DNA of 64,000 nucleotides from RPQJ01 sp963748985 (GTDB taxonomy: Bacteria; Pseudomonadota; Gammaproteobacteria; Steroidobacterales; Steroidobacteraceae): contig CAVVKQ010000002.1 of NCBI GenBank assembly GCA_963748985.1, positions 62,001-126,000 on the forward strand. The letters are read 5' to 3'. Each line of letters begins with the position of its first letter. Position 1 is the stretch's first letter. The notes under the pieces were generated by a model. It was not told the DNA's origin. It searched no databases and was given only the letters and a program-made list of their open reading frames with translations. Shown here piece by piece: positions 25,809-34,936 of the stretch. The translations under genes and the position numbers were made by a program.

Positions 25809-26751
25809 ATGGACAAACCCACCGTGCCTCCATCGTTCGATTATTCGCGCATCCCCGAGATGCCGGCGTCCGTCTTCGTCGCACCGCTCAAGAAGGCCGT
25901 CAGGAGTGGGCGACGACTGGCTCGAGCCCGCGCAGCGCAAGTACAGCCCGGAAGAGCACCGGATCTGGGACGAGCTCTACCAACGCCAGATCGGGCTCAT
26001 GCCCGGACATGCCTGCCGCGAATTCATGCGCGGACTCGAACGTCTCGATCTCGGCCGCGGCGGAGTGCCGGACTTCAGCGAGATGAGCGAGGAGCTGCGC
26101 AGTCTCACCGGCTGGAGCGTCGTGCCGGTGCCGATGCTGATTCCCGACCACGTGTTCTATTACCACCTCGCCAACCGGCGCTTCCCGGCCGGCAACTTCA
26201 TCCGTTCGCGCGCACAGTTCGACTACATCCAGGAGCCCGATGTCTTCCACGACGTGTTCGGGCACGTGCCGCTGCTGACCGACCCGATTTTCGCAAGCTA
26301 CATGGAAGCATATGGGCGCGCCGGCTGGAAAGCGCTCAAGTACAACCGGCTCAAGGCGCTGAGCGCGCTCTACTGGTACACGGTGGAGTTCGGCCTGATC
26401 CTCGAGGACGACCAGCTGCGCATCTACGGCGCGGGAATTCTCTCGGGCCCGACGGAAACGGTGTTCTCGGTCGAGGGGCGCTCGCCGAATCGCATCCACC
26501 TCAATGTCGATCGCGTCATGCGCACCGACTACACGATCTCCGACCTGCAGGCGACATACTTCGTGATCGAGTCGTTCCGCGAGCTGTTCCACCTGACGGA
26601 GCAGCGCGGGTTCGAGCCGATCTATGAATCGCTCGCGCCTGCGTTCCAGTACGCGAATACGGCCGCGCTCGACACGGATCACATCTATCACCGCGGCACG
26701 CAGGAATACGAGCTGCGGGGCGGGCGAGGTTCGGGGGCGAAACCCGCCTGA
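25809..26751 (+). CDS. phhA: Phenylalanine-4-hydroxylase, interrupted by an apparent +1 frameshift
   Basis: Aromatic amino-acid hydroxylase that converts phenylalanine to tyrosine with pterin and iron. The N-terminus (MDKPTVPPSFDYSRIPEMPA through FVAPLKKAVR) is read from 25809 in one frame. From about 25906 the rest (VGDDWLEPAQRKYSPEEHR to the stop at 26751) is in the next frame. Removing one A at 25905 joins them into a protein of about 313 residues, the normal bacterial length. Iron ligands are intact: VFHDVFGHVP (two His) and YTVEFG (Glu). No good start exists in the second frame. It may be a pseudogene or an assembly error. Confidence 0.85.
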
Positions 26752-26763
26752 GCAGCGGTCGGG

Positions 26764-27327
26764 TCAGCCGATGGGTCGCGACAGGTAAGACGCAGCGATT
26801 GCGATCGCGGCGCACAGCAGCACGGCCTGCGCCGCGTGCAAGCGCGGATTGAGGCTCACGATCCCGGGCAGCAGGATCAGTGCGATCGATGCGCGCACGC
26901 CGCGGGCCCCGGACAGGTCGAAGTTGTCATCGATGACGAAGTGCGACAACGCGCCCGCGACGACGACGCCGAGCAGCAAGCCCTGCGTCCAGCGTGCATG
27001 GCGAAAGTAATAGCTACGCATGTCGTGGATGCGATCGTCCTCGAGGTCCGGCACGGCCAGGTGACTGATCAGGTACAACAAGATGGGCACGCTGAGCAGC
27101 AGCAACGCCTGCAGCACCGTCCACGGCGCGTGTTCATGGAAGCGCCAGATCGTGAACCAGCTGACGACGTGGCCGACGAATGTCAGCGCGATCCAGCAGC
27201 TGTGTACCCAGTAGAGGCGCACGCGATCGCGCGCCTCGATCAACTGGCCCACGCTGGTCACGAGCAGCGACACGCCGAGGCCAGCGACGATCGCGTACAG
27301 GGCGAGCAGGAATTCGAAGACGGTCAC
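26764..27327 (-). CDS. Predicted six-helix membrane protein, function unknown
   Basis: 187 residues from a GTG at 27327, with hydrophobic helices near 4-28, 41-62, 70-93, 112-130, 143-158 and 165-182 and a histidine-rich set of loops (RFHEHAPW, YYFRHARW). No catalytic motif or named family is recognised. It is convergent with the phenylalanine hydroxylase gene (12-base gap) and lies 37 bases downstream of the DUF3313 gene on the same strand, so it may share that transcript. Confidence 0.65.
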   Translation of the reverse strand: MTVFEFLLALYAIVAGLGVSLLVTSVGQLIEARDRVRLYWVHSCWIALTFVGHVVSWFTIWRFHEHAPWTVLQALLLLSVPILLYLISHLAVPDLEDDRIHDMRSYYFRHARWTQGLLLGVVVAGALSHFVIDDNFDLSGARGVRASIALILLPGIVSLNPRLHAAQAVLLCAAIAIAASYLSRPIG

Positions 27328-27364
27328 GCAGCAATCGACCTGCGGGTGCGGTGCCGTCGCGCGC

Positions 27365-28075
27365 TCACTTGAGCTTCTGACCCGGGGTCAGATTCTCCGG
27401 CACGGGTGAGATTGCCTTGAGTTCGTCGAGACCCTTGCCCGCGATCGAGGCCCACTGCGAAAACAGCGAGCGGAAGTCCGCCTGGTTGGTGACGCGGTTC
27501 GCCGGCTGCATCGCAACCTGAGAGCGTGTTTCACGACGATCGACCACGCGCCCGAGCAAGGCATTCGTCCGCGAATCACGCACTTCAAGGATCAACGTCG
27601 CTTCGCCAGCCTCGGCGGTGTACGTATGCACCCGGCCGGCTTCCATCGTGTCCGGTGCGTTGATGTAGAGGTTGGCAATCGAGGTCGACAGGCGGAGCAC
27701 GTCGGGACCAGGCGTTGCGACCACCTGGTATCCAGCCTTGTCCAGCGCCTTCGTCCAGACGTCGGTGAAGTTGGAGGAGGCGGCGGCCATTATCTTCGCC
27801 GCTTCGTCGTCGTCGATCTTGCGCGACACCGAGCGGGTGTCGTTCATGTTCTTCTGCCAGTCCTTGCGGAAAGCGACTTCGGTCTTGTCCAGCATGACTT
27901 TCGTGTAGGGCCGGAAGTCCGCGCCCGGCAGGACGTAAACCAGGTCCATCCGCTTGGGCTTGATCTGGACGAGGTCGTCCCAGTTGTCCGGCGCATCCTC
28001 CGCGCTGGCGACCGCGCCGAACGTGACGAGGCAAGCCGCAAGGGCAGCCTTGAGCCAGCGGGTTCGGGTCATCAT
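27365..28075 (-). CDS. DUF3313-family exported protein
   Basis: 236 residues with a signal peptide (MMTRTRWLKAALAACLVTFG, cleavage after VASA). DUF3313 features are visible: an early YVLPGADFRPYTKVML, central LRLSTSIANLYINAP, and TLILEVRDSRTNALLGRVVDRRET. The cysteine in the leader is followed by VTFG, so it does not form a good lipobox. AGGAG precedes the tandem ATGs by 4 or 7 bases. Function of this envelope family is not known. Confidence 0.82.
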   Translation of the reverse strand: MMTRTRWLKAALAACLVTFGAVASAEDAPDNWDDLVQIKPKRMDLVYVLPGADFRPYTKVMLDKTEVAFRKDWQKNMNDTRSVSRKIDDDEAAKIMAAASSNFTDVWTKALDKAGYQVVATPGPDVLRLSTSIANLYINAPDTMEAGRVHTYTAEAGEATLILEVRDSRTNALLGRVVDRRETRSQVAMQPANRVTNQADFRSLFSQWASIAGKGLDELKAISPVPENLTPGQKLK

Positions 28076-28225
28076 GCATCTCCTGACTTTTCGAGGCAGG
28101 TGCCAATCTTACCGCCGAAACTGTCAACGGATCTTCGGTGTGGCACCCGGGGCCGCCCGAGCTGGAAACCAGCAGCGCCTGGCTGTCGCGCAGGCGACGC
28201 ACTTCGGTAAACTCGGCGGCCGCCG

Positions 28226-28249
28226 AGTCCGGTGACTGATCACCGGACT
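28226..28249. promoter_or_regulatory. Perfect 10-bp inverted repeat upstream of the PpiC gene
   Basis: AGTCCGGTGA and TCACCGGACT surround a four-base loop (CTGA). The hairpin ends 36 bases before the chosen start of the PpiC-type gene and about 150 bases from the divergent DUF3313 start. No T-run follows. It could be an operator or a structured leader; there is nothing else in the roughly 210-base gap. Confidence 0.4.
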
Positions 28250-28284
28250 TGCATTCCGAACCGTCCGTGCCTCGGGGAGCGTCA

Positions 28285-29124
28285 TTGCAAGTCCGTCGAA
28301 TTCTCCGTGAGCCGCTGCTGCACTTCCTGCTGCTCGGCCTGGCTTTGTTCGCTTACTACGGGCGTGTGGCGCCGGACGACGACGGCAGGCGCCGCATCGT
28401 CGTGACCCAGGCCGAAGTCGACCTGCTGGCCACCCAGTTCGAGGGAACCTGGAACCGGCCGCCGAGCCCGGTCGAGCTCAACGGACTGGTCGATTCCTAC
28501 GTGCGCGACGAGATCCTGTACCGCGAGGGCGCTGCGCTCGGCCTCGACCGTGACGATGCGGTGGTCAAGCGCCGCGTCCGCCAGAAGCTCGACGTGCTGT
28601 TCGAGGAATCCGTCGCGCAGAACCCTGCAACCGACGCCGACCTGCAGTCCTATCTCGATGCGAATCCTGCCGCGTTCCGCCAGCCCGCGCTCGTGAGCTT
28701 CGACCAGATCTACTTCGGCTCCGACGCAGACACACCGCGCCGGCTCGAGCAGGCACGCGCGGCCCTTGCGCGGGGCGCAGATCCCGCGACGCTGGGCCAG
28801 GCAACCCTGCTGCCATCCCACCAGGACGCCATGCCGCTCGATCTCGTCGCCCGCGATTTCGGCGATGAGTTTGCCGGGCAGCTTGCAAATGCTCCCGTGA
28901 GCGAGTGGTCCGGACCCGTCGCGTCCGGGTTCGGCGTACATCTCGTCCGCGTCAACTCCATCCAGGCCGCGCGGTCGCCCGCACTCGCCGACGTGCGCGA
29001 AGTCGTGGCTCGCGAATGGGAGAACGAACGGCGCAAGCAGGCGCACGCGGCCGCGCTCGCGAAACTGCGCCAGCAGTACCAGGTCGAGATCCAGGCCGCC
29101 CTGCCGCCGGAGCCGTCACCTTGA
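28285..29124 (+). CDS. PpiC-type (parvulin) peptidyl-prolyl isomerase, membrane anchored
   Basis: About 279 residues with a single N-terminal helix (LLHFLLLGLALFAYYG), an N-terminal chaperone-like region (VVTQAEVDLLA, DSYVRDEILYREG), and a C-terminal parvulin-like segment (SFDQIYFGSD, then WSGPVASGFGVHLVRVNS). It would assist folding in the periplasm. TTG at 28285 is favoured because GGGGAG lies five bases upstream; a TTG at 28249 is an alternative. The stop overlaps the start of the HupE/UreJ-like gene, a pairing seen repeatedly in proteobacteria, so its client may be that membrane protein. Confidence 0.82.
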   Translation: MQVRRILREPLLHFLLLGLALFAYYGRVAPDDDGRRRIVVTQAEVDLLATQFEGTWNRPPSPVELNGLVDSYVRDEILYREGAALGLDRDDAVVKRRVRQKLDVLFEESVAQNPATDADLQSYLDANPAAFRQPALVSFDQIYFGSDADTPRRLEQARAALARGADPATLGQATLLPSHQDAMPLDLVARDFGDEFAGQLANAPVSEWSGPVASGFGVHLVRVNSIQAARSPALADVREVVAREWENERRKQAHAAALAKLRQQYQVEIQAALPPEPSP

Positions 29125-30131
29125 GTGCGCGATTGCGTCGGCTGATATGCGTGCTTGCGCTGTTCGTCGCGTTCGTGGCGCCGGCGACAGCCGACGACTT
29201 TCGCCCGGCCTACCTGCAGCTCAAGCAGCTCGACGCCACGACGTATGACGTGCTCTGGCGGGTCCCGGCACTCGACGCGAATACCACGTTGCGGTTGCAG
29301 CCGGTCTTTCCGCAGGGCACCCAGGACCTGACGGCACGAACCAGCAGCTATGCGGGCAATGCCGCGGTATTGCGCTGGCGTATCCGGGTCGACGGGGGCA
29401 TGGCGGGCCAGGCGGTCGAGTTTCCGCAGCTGCCCGGCAGCCGCGTAGACGTGCTGGTGCGCGTGGAGCGCGCCGACGGCACCGAGCAGCTCGGTCGTGT
29501 GTTGCCGGTCGATCCGCGCTTCACGGTGACCTCGAGTCCCGGGCACCTCGAGGTGGTCCAGACCTACACCGTGCTCGGTATCGGACACATCCTGCTCGGT
29601 TTCGATCACCTGCTGTTCGTACTTGCGCTGCTGCTGATCGTCGACGGTACGCGCCGACTGATCATCACCATCACGGCATTCACGATCGCACACAGCATCA
29701 CGCTCGCGCTGGCCTCGCTCGGCGTGCTGAACGTGCCCGGTCCGCCGGTCGAAGCGCTCATCGCACTCAGTATCGTCTTCGTCGCGGCCGAGATCGTGCA
29801 CGGTCGCCAGGGCCGGCCCGGGCTCACCCAGCGTTATCCGTGGGTCGTGTCGTTCACGTTCGGGTTGTTGCATGGGCTGGGGTTCGCAAGCGCGCTGGCC
29901 GAGGTCGGCCTGCCGCAGAACTCGATTCCGCTGGCGCTGCTGTTCTTCAACGTCGGGGTGGAGATCGGGCAGTTGATTTTCATCGCCGCCGTGCTCGTGC
30001 TGATTGCGGCCGGAAAGCGCGTGGCGGCTTCAATGCGACTGCGCAGTCCGGCGTGGCTATGGCGCGTGCCGCCCTATGCGATCGGCAGTCTTGCGAGCTA
30101 CTGGGTGTTCGAGCGCGTCACGGGGTTCTAG
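29121..30131 (+). CDS. HupE/UreJ-family membrane protein with extracytoplasmic domain
   Basis: 336 residues: signal peptide (to PATAD), a soluble beta-rich domain of about 140 residues, then six to seven helices starting at YTVLGIGHILLGFDHLLFVLA and containing ITAFTIAHSITLALA and FGLLHGLGFASAL. These His/Asp motifs are the signature of HupE/UreJ proteins, which are associated with nickel or cobalt permeation; the metal for this subgroup is not established. Start TTG at 29121 overlaps the TGA of the PpiC gene (TTGA), with GGAG eight bases upstream. It is convergent with the AraC-type regulator. Confidence 0.85.
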   Translation: MSARLRRLICVLALFVAFVAPATADDFRPAYLQLKQLDATTYDVLWRVPALDANTTLRLQPVFPQGTQDLTARTSSYAGNAAVLRWRIRVDGGMAGQAVEFPQLPGSRVDVLVRVERADGTEQLGRVLPVDPRFTVTSSPGHLEVVQTYTVLGIGHILLGFDHLLFVLALLLIVDGTRRLIITITAFTIAHSITLALASLGVLNVPGPPVEALIALSIVFVAAEIVHGRQGRPGLTQRYPWVVSFTFGLLHGLGFASALAEVGLPQNSIPLALLFFNVGVEIGQLIFIAAVLVLIAAGKRVAASMRLRSPAWLWRVPPYAIGSLASYWVFERVTGF

Positions 30132-30145
30132 CGCCAGGCGGTTCG

Positions 30146-31174
30146 TTACGCGGTCTCTGGTAACTGGTCGTCTTTTCCAGTCAGGAATTGACGCGGCGTC
30201 TTGCCTGTCCAGCGCCGGAACGCGCGTGTGAAGTTGCTCTGGTCGGCAAAGCCGAGCAGGAAGGTGATGTCGGCGAGAGTGTGCTGGCCTTCCTTCAGGT
30301 ATTCGAAAGCGAGCTCGCGCCGCGTCGTATCGAGCAGACGCTGGTACGTGGTGCCTTCGCGGCGCAGGCGACGCTGCAAGGTGCTGGCGCTCTGGTTCAG
30401 CGTCCGCGCGATTCCATCCTGATCGAGATCGCCGGACGACATTGCCTTGAGCAGCAATGAACGGACCCGCGTCGCCGCGGTGTCCGGCGCGAGGCCCTCG
30501 ATATAGCGCGCCGCCATGCGATCGGCTTCGGCAGCCAGCTCGGGATTGCCAGTCAGCACCGGGCGTGCCGCGAGCTCCGCATCGAACTTGATGGTGAAGC
30601 GATCCGCACCGAACTCCACCGGGCAGCCGATGACCTCCTGATAGGTCTCGGGCGGCACGTCGCTCTGGTACGGCAAGGTGACGAGCGTGGGAATGGCCGA
30701 AGGACCGGCGCAGAGGCGAAGTATCCGGCACACGGTGACGACGAACGCGTCGAAATACTGCGCGCACGGCACAATCGTCAGCTCGGTCCGCCGTGTTTCC
30801 AGGCTCGCCTGCGGCCCCTCGACGAGCAGCACGAAACGGCCATTGGTGCTGACGACGCTGCTGTAGCGCACGATGCGTCGCAGGGCGGCGAGCACGCTCG
30901 TGCTGCTGACGATGCCGAGACCGAGCGCATGAAAGATTCCAGGCCGTGCCAGCTGGCCTGCGCGCAGGCCAAAGAGTGGATCGTTTGACTCTTGCGCTGC
31001 AATTCGCCACAGCTTCTGGATGCGCGCCGAGGGCAACCGTTGCCCGGGGCGCGTCAGCAGCTCCGGGTCGATTCCGGCGCGGTGCGCCAGCGCCGAGAAG
31101 TCGATGCCGTACTGGGGCAGGACGTCCTTCAGCGGGGCCAGTGTCATCGCCAGTGCGGTTGGTTTATTCCACAT
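30146..31174 (-). CDS. AraC-family transcriptional regulator (OruR/ArgR-type N-domain)
   Basis: 342 residues: an N-terminal arabinose-binding-like domain of the OruR type (about 15-205, with DPLFGLRAGQ and ALGLGIVSSTS), then a C-terminal AraC double HTH (SASTLQRRLRREGTTYQRLL and LADITFLLGFADQSNFTRAF followed by GKTPRQF). It is divergent from the 151-residue hypothetical gene, with about 146 bases between, so that gene is a possible target. The ligand is unknown. Confidence 0.92.
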   Translation of the reverse strand: MWNKPTALAMTLAPLKDVLPQYGIDFSALAHRAGIDPELLTRPGQRLPSARIQKLWRIAAQESNDPLFGLRAGQLARPGIFHALGLGIVSSTSVLAALRRIVRYSSVVSTNGRFVLLVEGPQASLETRRTELTIVPCAQYFDAFVVTVCRILRLCAGPSAIPTLVTLPYQSDVPPETYQEVIGCPVEFGADRFTIKFDAELAARPVLTGNPELAAEADRMAARYIEGLAPDTAATRVRSLLLKAMSSGDLDQDGIARTLNQSASTLQRRLRREGTTYQRLLDTTRRELAFEYLKEGQHTLADITFLLGFADQSNFTRAFRRWTGKTPRQFLTGKDDQLPETA

Positions 31175-31320
31175 CCCGGGCTATGAATACGATTGAATTG
31201 CCAGAAGTGCAAGCTACTGGATTGCTCAGCACGTGGGAATCAAAAATCTGCAGTCCATGGACCAGATTTTGCCGTCCAGCGACCAGAGGCCGTGGCAGAC
31301 CTTGCCTACAGTGCCCGCCC

Positions 31321-31776
31321 ATGGACGACACGACAAGACCAAGGCGATCCAGACCAGGGCCAACCAGATCGGAACCGCGGCCAACGGACGTTGCGGATGA
31401 CCCGGCGATGCTCGCACTCGCGGAACTGCTTGATGCCGAGCGCACGCTGGCGACCGTCGAGGAGCCGTTGCTGGTGGAACGCGCCGACACGGGCAGGATG
31501 TGGCTCCTGTGGTTCGCAATCGGCGCTACCGAAGAAGTCTGTCGGCTGACGGGACGCTGCTCCGAAACCGATCGTAACCAGGTGTTCCGACGCGTGGTGG
31601 CCCTGATTTTCAGCGAAGGCGTGCGCTCCGACGTCAATCCGGTGTTGGCGGATCGACGGCTCATCGAACTGTTCGAGTCGGCGGGTTCCCGCGCGGTGCG
31701 GGCTTGCCTCAGCGGCGAGACCCGCCTCGGGTATTACCTTGACGCACTGCGTACGGCAACCGGACAGCATGGCTGA
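31321..31776 (+). CDS. Hypothetical protein, 151 residues
   Basis: A soluble, helix-rich protein with a basic/proline start (MDDTTRPRRSRPGPTRSEPR) and a body containing MWLLWFAIGATEEVCRLTGR and a C-terminal RAVRACLSGETRLGYYLDAL. No family recognised. The codon usage and compact spacing to the ClpP-like gene (15 bases) support it being real. It is divergent from the AraC-type regulator; the 31175-31320 gap is comparatively AT-rich and probably holds both promoters, though I could not pick clear -10/-35 boxes. Confidence 0.6.
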   Translation: MDDTTRPRRSRPGPTRSEPRPTDVADDPAMLALAELLDAERTLATVEEPLLVERADTGRMWLLWFAIGATEEVCRLTGRCSETDRNQVFRRVVALIFSEGVRSDVNPVLADRRLIELFESAGSRAVRACLSGETRLGYYLDALRTATGQHG

Positions 31777-31791
31777 AGCATCGCAACGGCA

Positions 31792-32436
31792 GTGCGGGCA
31801 TCATTGCGCATGCCGTTGCAGATCCTGCTCGGGCTGATCGCAGCTCCCGTCGCAACTTCCGTCGCAGCCGAGATGCCCACGACTTTGCAGATCGTGGCTG
31901 TCGCGCCGGACTATCCGGGCAGGCTGCCGGGCGATGAGCGCTGGCTGATTTACCTCGACGGCCCGGTCGATCCGGGAGCGACGTCGCGTGTCGTGAGCCT
32001 GATCCTCACCGAGCACCTCACCCACGCGGTCGTTTACCTGAACTCACCCGGTGGCAGTCTCGTGACCGCGATGCAGCTCGGTCGCGTGCTGCGCGAACAC
32101 AAGTTCGACACACGCGTCGGAATGCGCACGACGGACGCGACGCGGGCAACGGCAGGGACGTGTCACAGCGCGTGTCCTTTCATCCTCGCCGGTGGCGTCC
32201 AGCGTTCGCTGGAGCCGGGATCCGCCGTCGGGTTGCACCGAGCCGAGAATCGCGAGCCCCCGCGCGACGTGGACGCTTTCCAGCACGTCGTCAGGACGCA
32301 GGTCGTCGAGTACCTGGCCGAGATGGGCGTGCGCGCTGAAGTCGCCAACATCATGGAGGCCATCCCGCACGACCGGATCCGTGAACTCACCGTCGACGAG
32401 GCCCTGCAGTTGAATCTCGTGAACGAGAGGCGCTGA
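31792..32436 (+). CDS. Exported ClpP-like serine-protease-fold protein
   Basis: 214 residues with a signal peptide (to VAAEMP). The ClpP/crotonase-like core is visible: VVYLNSPGGSLVTAMQLGRV near residue 85, then CHSACPFILAGGVQRSLEPG near 125, where Ser in HSAC would be the nucleophile, followed by VGLHRAE carrying the histidine. This matches secreted ClpP-like or SppA-type small proteins of unknown substrate. GTG at 31792 was chosen; ATG at 31810 would shorten the leader but still leave a signal peptide. It is adjacent to the 151-residue gene and 54 bases ahead of the dehalogenase. Confidence 0.78.
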   Translation: MRASLRMPLQILLGLIAAPVATSVAAEMPTTLQIVAVAPDYPGRLPGDERWLIYLDGPVDPGATSRVVSLILTEHLTHAVVYLNSPGGSLVTAMQLGRVLREHKFDTRVGMRTTDATRATAGTCHSACPFILAGGVQRSLEPGSAVGLHRAENREPPRDVDAFQHVVRTQVVEYLAEMGVRAEVANIMEAIPHDRIRELTVDEALQLNLVNERR

Positions 32437-32490
32437 ATCCGGGTGAGTGCCCGCGCGGCTGATCGCCAACGGCATCGAGAGGACATGATC

Positions 32491-33399
32491 ATGCCAGCTT
32501 CGACACCGGAATTCCTGCGCACGCCTGACGAGCGGTTCCGCGACTTGCCGGGCTACCCTTTCATTCCTCACTACGCCGAAAACCTGCCGGGCTTCGCAGG
32601 CCTGCGCATGCATTACCTCGACGAGGGGCCCCGCGACGCCGGCCAGGTGTTCCTGTGCCTGCACGGGCAACCGACGTGGAGCTACCTGTACCGGCGGATG
32701 ATTCCCGTGTTGCTCGGCTCCGGCGCGCGTGTCGTTGCGCCCGACTTATTCGGCTTCGGGCGCTCGGACAAACCCGTCGACGAGGCCTGGTACACGTTTA
32801 CGCGGCACCGCGATTCGCTGCAGGCCTTCGTGCGGGCGCTCGACCTCCGCAACATCACGCTCGTCTGCCAGGACTGGGGTGGCATCCTCGGCCTGACATT
32901 GCCGATGGACGACCCGCAGCGATTCACGCGTCTGCTGGTCATGAACACGGTGCTGGCGACCGGGAAGCAGTCGCTCGGTGCAGGTTTCGACGCCTGGCGC
33001 GCGTGGGTCAATGCGAACCCCGACTTGCGTGTCGGTGCCCTGATGAAGCGCAGTTGCCGGCACCTCACCGAAGCGGAGGCGGCCGCATACGACGCGCCAT
33101 TCCCGGACCGGCGGTTCAAGGCGGGCGCCCGCCGTTTTCCGAATCTCGTGTGCGATCACCCGGACGCGGATGGCGCAGAGGCTTCACGTGCCGCAGCGCG
33201 CTGGTGGCGCGACCAATGGCAGGGCCAGGCGTTCATGGCAATCGGCATGCAGGACACCGTGATTCCACCGCCCGCGATGCAATCGCTGCAACGGTTGATC
33301 CGGAATTGCCCGCCGCCGCTCGAACTGGCCGAGGCCGGGCACTTCGTGCAGGAATGGGGTGATGAGGTTGCGCGCGCGGCACTGAGTCACTACGGCTGA
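32491..33399 (+). CDS. Haloalkane dehalogenase (HLD-I subfamily, DhlA-like)
   Basis: A 303-residue alpha/beta hydrolase that opens with TPDERFRDLPGYPFIPHY, the signature of HLD-I dehalogenases. The oxyanion region is LHGQPTWSYLYR. The nucleophile is Asp128 in LVCQDWGGILGL, with the halide-stabilising Trp directly after it. The acid is Asp in GMQDTVIPP and the base is His in AGHFVQEWG. The enzyme would hydrolyse carbon-halogen bonds, giving alcohol and halide; some relatives prefer other substrates. ATG at 32491 has GAGAGG eight bases upstream, better than the ATG at 32485 or GTG at 32443. Confidence 0.85.
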   Translation: MPASTPEFLRTPDERFRDLPGYPFIPHYAENLPGFAGLRMHYLDEGPRDAGQVFLCLHGQPTWSYLYRRMIPVLLGSGARVVAPDLFGFGRSDKPVDEAWYTFTRHRDSLQAFVRALDLRNITLVCQDWGGILGLTLPMDDPQRFTRLLVMNTVLATGKQSLGAGFDAWRAWVNANPDLRVGALMKRSCRHLTEAEAAAYDAPFPDRRFKAGARRFPNLVCDHPDADGAEASRAAARWWRDQWQGQAFMAIGMQDTVIPPPAMQSLQRLIRNCPPPLELAEAGHFVQEWGDEVARAALSHYG

Positions 33400-33459
33400 A
33401 CGAACGATTCATCCTGCGTTCGGCGGTTGCCGCACCTGCAACATCGTCAGTCCGTCGCC

Positions 33460-33891
33460 TCAGATCCGACGCACGACAATGTCCAGATGGAAGGGCGCGT
33501 CCCGCGTAATGACCGGGTTCATCTTGTCGCTGACGAACAACAGCCGACTGCCATTCTCGATGCGCACCTGTACGGCGTAGGTATGGGAGGGCTGGATACG
33601 CGATGCGTCGTACGCGAGCACGAACTCGAACGGAACCTGTCGTCCTGCCGTGACGATGACCTGTTCGGCGATCAGCACCGCAGGTGCATCCGCCAGGGAA
33701 ACATCCACCAGCTTCACGGTGACCACTGACGACGGCGGCAGCGCGATGCGCTCACGGTACGTTATGGTGCCAGTGACCTTGCTGGTGGCCGTGCCAGTGC
33801 CGGTGGCGGGCACGACAGGCACCGGGGTGCATCCGGAGAGGAACAGCACCAGGCTCAACAGGCCGCGAGGGAATGGCTTCGGGTCGGACAT
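33460..33891 (-). CDS. YbaY-family lipoprotein
   Basis: 143 residues with lipobox LSGC near residue 21 and a beta-sandwich typical of YbaY: VTGTITYRERIALPPSSVVT, VKLVDVSLADAPAVLI and a C-terminal NPVITRDAPFHLDIVV. AGGAG lies five bases before the ATG at 33891. Family members are envelope lipoproteins without defined function. It is downstream of the LysR gene on the same strand, with a 19-base gap. Confidence 0.85.
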   Translation of the reverse strand: MSDPKPFPRGLLSLVLFLSGCTPVPVVPATGTGTATSKVTGTITYRERIALPPSSVVTVKLVDVSLADAPAVLIAEQVIVTAGRQVPFEFVLAYDASRIQPSHTYAVQVRIENGSRLLFVSDKMNPVITRDAPFHLDIVVRRI

Positions 33892-33910
33892 GAATGCTCC
33901 TGGCATTGGT

Positions 33911-34936
33911 TCAGTTGCGCCTGGTCCGGGCCGCGACCTCGTTCCCCGAGCGTACAGCGCTCTTGGGGCGTTTCCCCGGGGCATGATCTTTCAGCAACCT
34001 GCGCTCGAGCTGCGTCGCGTCGTGCTCGGCATCGAACACGAACTCGCGCAGTTTCTCGGCAGCCTGGGTCCAGGGGCGACCGCGGACGCTGACGAGGCCA
34101 AACTGCAGATACAACCACGGCGCCGTGGCCAACAGGACGACGCGCCCAGCGTCGAGTTCTTCGGCGATGCACGGCAGGATCGTGGCTGTCACGATGTTTG
34201 AGGCAGTGAGCAGCCGCTTGACCGGCGACAACCCGTTGCACTCAACCGCGGGAAACGGCCGCGTTGCCGCCAGTTGCGAGGAGCCTTCGCGATGTGCGGC
34301 CAGCAGCGGTTCGAGCACGCGCGGCGGAATTCGCGACGGTGCGACGAAGGGCCACCTCATCACGTCTGCGACCCCTGCACTCGCCTTGCCCTGCGCCAAC
34401 GGGTGCCCCGCGCGTGCGCAGAAATAGACCGGGTGCTGCACCGGCATCGGCGTCATCTCGAGGTCCGGTTCACCCGTCAACAGGCTGGCGTCGGCAACGA
34501 AGAAATCGAGCGTCCGGCTGCGCAGGCGGTGGGCGAGATCGTCCCAGCTGCCCGAGAGCAGTTGCACGCTGACCCGCGGAAACTGCTCGACGAAGCGCGC
34601 CGTTGCCGGTCCCAGGAACGAGTCCGTCGGGTACGGGCCACCACCGATCGACAGACGCCCGGTGCGCTGGGCCGCATGTCCGATTGCCTCGCTTTCGAGA
34701 TCGTCCGCCATGCGCAGCAGGTCGCGGGCGCGTTCGATGTACAGCCGGCCGAGATCGGTGGGTACGACTCCGGCGGCGGAACGCAGGAACAGGCTGTTTC
34801 CGAACCCGCGCTCGAGGTTCTGGATGCTGCGGGACAGCGCCGGCTGGCTGATGTGCAGGGCAGCGGCCGCCCGCACGAAACTGCGGTGGTCGGCAAGGGC
34901 GACCACCTGGCGCAACTGCTGGAGTTCCATGGCCAT
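33911..34936 (-). CDS. LysR-family transcriptional regulator, divergent from the arylsulfatase gene
   Basis: 341 residues beginning MAMELQQLRQVVALADHRSF: winged-helix HTH at 20-60 (AAALHISQPALSRSIQNLE), linker helix to about 95, then the periplasmic-binding-like effector domain (LSIGGGPYPTDSFL onwards). The C-terminal tail is basic and extended. A further upstream start (35026) would add about 30 residues unlike LysR N-termini. About 146 bases separate it from the divergent sulfatase gene, the classic arrangement for LysR control; the inducer might be a sulfate ester or sulfate itself (inference). Confidence 0.9.
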   Translation of the reverse strand: MAMELQQLRQVVALADHRSFVRAAAALHISQPALSRSIQNLERGFGNSLFLRSAAGVVPTDLGRLYIERARDLLRMADDLESEAIGHAAQRTGRLSIGGGPYPTDSFLGPATARFVEQFPRVSVQLLSGSWDDLAHRLRSRTLDFFVADASLLTGEPDLEMTPMPVQHPVYFCARAGHPLAQGKASAGVADVMRWPFVAPSRIPPRVLEPLLAAHREGSSQLAATRPFPAVECNGLSPVKRLLTASNIVTATILPCIAEELDAGRVVLLATAPWLYLQFGLVSVRGRPWTQAAEKLREFVFDAEHDATQLERRLLKDHAPGKRPKSAVRSGNEVAARTRRN

